A stretch of DNA of 9,543 nt, taken from the NCBI GenBank assembly GCA_003646355.1, contig QNFO01000026.1, positions 1-9,543 on the forward strand. Reading direction: 5' to 3'. Positions 7,491 to 9,543 of the stretch are shown here, piece after piece. This DNA comes from Gammaproteobacteria bacterium. GTDB taxonomy: Bacteria; Pseudomonadota; Gammaproteobacteria; Pseudomonadales; Porticoccaceae. The position numbers and the translations under genes were made by a program. A model generated the notes under the pieces. It saw nothing but the letters and a program-made list of their open reading frames with translations. It made no database searches and had not been told where the DNA came from. Numbering within the stretch: position 1 is the stretch's first letter; every line of letters starts with the position of its first letter.

Positions 7491-7943
7491 TTAGCCAATA
7501 TATGTCAGACAAGCCTTAACGGTGGCATCACAGCTCTGGGCCATGGTTTTACAAATTGGGTGCTTGGCGGCGTGCTTGTTACATTCATCGCGACAGTCAG
7601 CGCAGATATCGGCGCACACCTTGGCCATGGCTTTATCGTGAGCCGAGCCGTTGGTGAGCACTTCGACCAGCGTGTTACAGGTAGCGATGGTATTTCTCAC
7701 CTGCAATAAACACTCGGTGAGGGTGAGGTCATCAGACTTAAGGCTCTGGTAAATATGTGACTTACAGGCCTGGCCAGTACTGACGCATTCCTCAGCCGCT
7801 GCGACCAGTTCTTTTGAATAGCTGGAGCCGTGTTGAGCGTGGGCGTTACCGGCAAATAGTTTAGGGCTGAGGCTGATTGCCGATGCTGTGGCGAGCAGAC
7901 CTAAAAACTGTCGTTTTGAAAGCGCTGTGTCTGATGTTTTCAT
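7491..7943 (-). CDS. Exported Csp1-like (DUF326) four-helix-bundle copper-storage protein
   Basis: This 150-residue protein has a Tat-like signal, SKRQFLGLLA at residues 9-18 (Lys-Arg in place of Arg-Arg), a hydrophobic stretch to about 31, and a likely cleavage after AHA (34-36). The mature part has eleven cysteines at 53, 60, 78, 89, 110, 114, 117, 121, 131, 138 and 145. The spacing, with CADICADCRDEC at 110-121, is that of the Csp family, whose four-helix bundle lines its core with Cys thiols and stores many Cu(I) ions. The expected role is periplasmic copper storage or detoxification. The reading frame is open further upstream to 8123, but that extension is not signal-like; the ATG at 7943 has CAAAGGG at 7956-7950 and begins the export signal. 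It is convergent to the second BVMO and divergent from rsmI. I see no CueR-type operator upstream. Confidence 0.88.
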   Translation of the reverse strand: MKTSDTALSKRQFLGLLATASAISLSPKLFAGNAHAQHGSSYSKELVAAAEECVSTGQACKSHIYQSLKSDDLTLTECLLQVRNTIATCNTLVEVLTNGSAHDKAMAKVCADICADCRDECNKHAAKHPICKTMAQSCDATVKACLTYIG

Positions 7944-7949
7944 TTTTGA

Positions 7950-7956
7950 CCCTTTG
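7950..7956 (-). promoter_or_regulatory. Ribosome binding site fixing the start of the copper-storage gene
   Basis: On the minus strand CAAAGGG lies 6 bases before the ATG at 7943. It selects this start over the upstream ATG at 8123 in the same frame, which would place about 60 unrelated residues before a complete Tat-like signal. Confidence 0.7.
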
Positions 7957-8003
7957 TTATTGTTACTTTGTATTGAACTGCGTATTTGAGTGTAGTGTAA
8001 AAA

Positions 8004-8032
8004 AATAAAAAAGTAATCAGGGTCCATGACAA
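8004..8032 (-). promoter_or_regulatory. Weak promoter candidate for the copper-storage gene
   Basis: On the minus strand TTGTCA (8032-8027) and TTTATT (8009-8004) are separated by 17 bases, about 60 bases upstream of the start codon. The -35 box is good and the -10 is only four of six. The surrounding A/T runs make chance matches likely. For rsmI in the opposite direction I found no convincing promoter. Confidence 0.25.
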
Positions 8033-8138
8033 AGACTAATGGCAAGCTTGTCTCACGTTTTGTCGGGCGGTTTCGTACAGGAGTTTTTAGCGTGATGCTG
8101 CTGTATCCTTGTGCAATATTCACAGCTGAGATGAGCTT

Positions 8139-8978
8139 ATGGCGGGAACACTTTTTGTAGTGGCAACACCGATTGGCAATATGGGCGATATCAGTGCCCG
8201 CGCCCTGGAGGTATTGCAGGCTGTGGATTTAATTGCCGCCGAAGATACCCGCCACAGCGGTCGTTTGATGAGCCACTTCCAGATCACCACGCCCTTGGTG
8301 GCTTATCACGACCACGGTAGCGAAGCCCAGGGCGAACGCATTTTTGCCGCTCTCGACGAGGGCAAAGACGTGGCGCTGATTTCTGATGCTGGCACCCCGC
8401 TGGTTTCAGACCCCGGCTACCGTCTGGTGCGCAGTGCGCGCTTGAAAGCCTACAAAGTCGTGCCACTGCCCGGTGCCTGTGCAGCCATTACGGCTTTAAG
8501 TGCGGCGGGTCTGCCTAGCGATCGCTTTTGCTTTGAGGGCTTTTTGCCCGCTAAACAAAGTCAGCGTTGCAAGGCACTGGCCTTGCTGGCAAACGAAACC
8601 CGCACCCTGATTTTTTATGAAGCCCCCCACCGCATTGTCGCCACGGTTGAAGACCTTATCGAGGCTTTTGGTGCCGAGCGTGAAGTCACGCTAGCTCGCG
8701 AAATAACCAAGACCTACGAGACGGTGCTCAACGGCAATTTGAGCGAATTACTCGCGCAAATAAAAAATGATTTAAACCAGCAAAAAGGCGAGATGGTGTT
8801 GGTAGTGCGTGGTTTTGACGGCGAAATGCAAAGTGCCCAGGAACAGGAGGAAGAGCGGGTGCTCAAGCTGTTACTGGTCGACTTGCCCGTCAAGCAGGCC
8901 GCAACACTGGCGGCAAAAATTTGTGGTGCTCAGCGCAATGCGCTGTATAAAAAAGCACTCGCTTTGAAGGATATATGA
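8139..8978 (+). CDS. rsmI: 16S rRNA (cytidine1402-2'-O)-methyltransferase RsmI
   Basis: This 279-residue protein is close to full family length. RsmI uses S-adenosylmethionine to methylate the 2'-OH of C1402 in the decoding centre of 16S rRNA, acting with RsmH, which methylates N4 of the same base. All tetrapyrrole-methylase-fold motifs are present: ATPIGN (9-14), AEDTRH (34-39), the SAM-loop region ISDAGTPLVSDPG (81-93), VPLPGACAAITAL (108-120), FYEAPHR (159-165), REITKTYE (187-194) and GEMVLVV (217-223). The C-terminal about 45 residues are the small helical RsmI HTH-like tail. An ATG at 8131 is out of frame, so 8139 is the start; the upstream GAG-rich ribosome site is weak. In E. coli and Pseudomonas rsmI lies directly divergent from lpoA; here about 6 kb intervenes. 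Confidence 0.96.
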   Translation: MAGTLFVVATPIGNMGDISARALEVLQAVDLIAAEDTRHSGRLMSHFQITTPLVAYHDHGSEAQGERIFAALDEGKDVALISDAGTPLVSDPGYRLVRSARLKAYKVVPLPGACAAITALSAAGLPSDRFCFEGFLPAKQSQRCKALALLANETRTLIFYEAPHRIVATVEDLIEAFGAEREVTLAREITKTYETVLNGNLSELLAQIKNDLNQQKGEMVLVVRGFDGEMQSAQEQEEERVLKLLLVDLPVKQAATLAAKICGAQRNALYKKALALKDI

Positions 8979-9049
8979 GATATCGTTAATATAAGCTTGA
9001 TGGTGAGCGTAACCTACGGTAGTTTGTATTTTTGAAAGCGGCTCGAAAA

Positions 9050-9068
9050 AATTAAATCGACTTTAATT
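9050..9068. promoter_or_regulatory. AT-rich palindrome upstream of the outer-membrane protein gene
   Basis: AATTAAA (9050-9056) and TTTAATT (9062-9068) form a perfect 7-bp inverted repeat around TCGAC. It ends directly before the ribosome site GAGGAAAGG (9069-9077) of the gene at 9083. It could be an operator or part of the promoter; TTGAAA at 9032-9037 is a possible -35. AT-richness makes a chance palindrome plausible. Confidence 0.3.
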
Positions 9069-9082
9069 GAGGAAAGGATTAC

Positions 9083-9543
9083 ATGTCTAAGAAGCTATTG
9101 GGTTTAAAACGAACAGGTGTTTTTTTAACGTTACTGTCTACATCTTGGGCCGCTTTAGCAGAGACGGGTAGTGAATCCGATAATTGGAATTTCGGTATCG
9201 GTACTAGTTTTTTTGCCCTCAATGTGGAAGGTGATGTTGGTATTAATACCCAGCTTGGCCCCAGCGTGACTAAATTAGACCTCGATTTTGATGACGTCAA
9301 TAACGCCATGGACAGCGCAGCAGGTATTGCCGGCTTTGCGCAAAAAGGTGATTGGAAAATTAATTATGCGCTGGGAAAACTCAAGCTGGAAGGTGAGACA
9401 GGGCCAAGAAGATTAAGTTTTACCACGTCAGCTCTGGATATTAATCTTGAGCACCCGCTTTCTGTTAAAGGCTTAAGTATTTATGCTGGCTTGCGTTACA
9501 CCGATCACGAGTTGGAATTTGAAGGCCCAGTAATCAATCGAAC
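9083..9543 (+). CDS. Outer-membrane beta-barrel-like protein, N-terminal part, cut by window edge
   Basis: From ATG at 9083 the frame stays open for 153 codons to the window end. A strong ribosome site, GAGGAAAGG, lies 5 bases upstream. Residues 1-26 form a Sec signal peptide: basic start (KK, KR), hydrophobic GVFLTLLSTSWAALA, and probable cleavage after ALA at 24-26. The mature part has alternating polar/hydrophobic strands with Gly and aromatic residues, such as WNFGIGTSFFALNVEGDVGI (35-54), SAAGIAGFAQKGDWKINYALG (78-98) and LSIYAGLRYTDHELEFEG (131-148). This pattern is typical of small outer-membrane beta-barrels. I recognise no named family and the C-terminal strand is outside the window. 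It follows rsmI by 104 bases without a visible terminator between them, but the palindrome and strong ribosome site suggest its own promoter. Its role is unknown. Confidence 0.72.
   Translation, partial: MSKKLLGLKRTGVFLTLLSTSWAALAETGSESDNWNFGIGTSFFALNVEGDVGINTQLGPSVTKLDLDFDDVNNAMDSAAGIAGFAQKGDWKINYALGKLKLEGETGPRRLSFTTSALDINLEHPLSVKGLSIYAGLRYTDHELEFEGPVINR

Noticed and set aside
7944..8123. N-terminal extension of the copper-storage protein to an ATG at 8123
   Set aside because: The extension precedes a complete Tat-like signal peptide, lacks a ribosome site and overlaps the probable promoter region of rsmI. The ATG at 7943 has a good AAAGGG.
8979..9082. Possible rnpB (RNase P RNA), which lies near rsmI in pseudomonads
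   Set aside because: The gap is only 104 bases and shows no RNase P RNA core; rnpB is several hundred bases long.
1..9543. CRISPR array, tRNA, insertion-sequence ends
   Set aside because: I saw no regularly spaced repeats, no cloverleaf-like tRNA sequence and no transposase or terminal inverted repeat pair on reading both strands.

Overview
The window looks like a chromosomal segment of a gammaproteobacterium. LpoA is a gammaproteobacterial activator of the class A penicillin-binding protein PBP1a. The order lpoA-yraN, with rsmI divergent and upstream, is the usual gammaproteobacterial housekeeping arrangement (for example E. coli yraL-yraM-yraN). Intermediate GC content and a pair of long Baeyer-Villiger monooxygenases (BVMOs) would fit a marine, hydrocarbon- or steroid-using lineage such as the Cellvibrionales/Spongiibacteraceae, but that placement is inference.

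Layout, left to right. Positions 1-2189 (minus strand) hold lpoA followed 11 bases later by the start of yraN, which runs off the left edge. Positions 2190-8138 are an insert-like block that separates lpoA from its usual divergent neighbour rsmI. The block carries, on the plus strand, a SnoaL-like/NTF2-fold protein with its own terminator (2394-2972), a first type I BVMO (3225-5042) behind a repeat-rich promoter region, a 456-base gap with three consecutive hairpins and a degenerate reverse-strand reading frame, and a second, paralogous BVMO (5499-7391). A strong bidirectional terminator (7432-7472) then faces a minus-strand gene for an exported, cysteine-rich four-helix copper-storage protein of the Csp1/DUF326 type (7491-7943). 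Positions 8139-8978 hold rsmI (16S rRNA C1402 2'-O-methyltransferase). From 9083 to the right edge lies the N-terminal part of an outer-membrane beta-barrel-like protein with a signal peptide.

How the parts work together. lpoA, yraN and rsmI are housekeeping genes for envelope growth, a nuclease-like conserved protein, and ribosome modification. The two BVMOs would insert oxygen next to a ketone carbonyl to give esters or lactones, using FAD, NADPH and O2. Their N-terminal extension and motif context resemble the cyclopentadecanone monooxygenase (CPDMO)-like group, which suggests bulky cyclic, steroid-like or long-chain ketones; the substrate cannot be read from sequence. The SnoaL-like protein may act on the same compounds. 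No esterase, alcohol dehydrogenase or dedicated regulator is present, so this is an accessory ketone-oxidation module, not a complete pathway. The copper protein appears to be a separate transcription unit.
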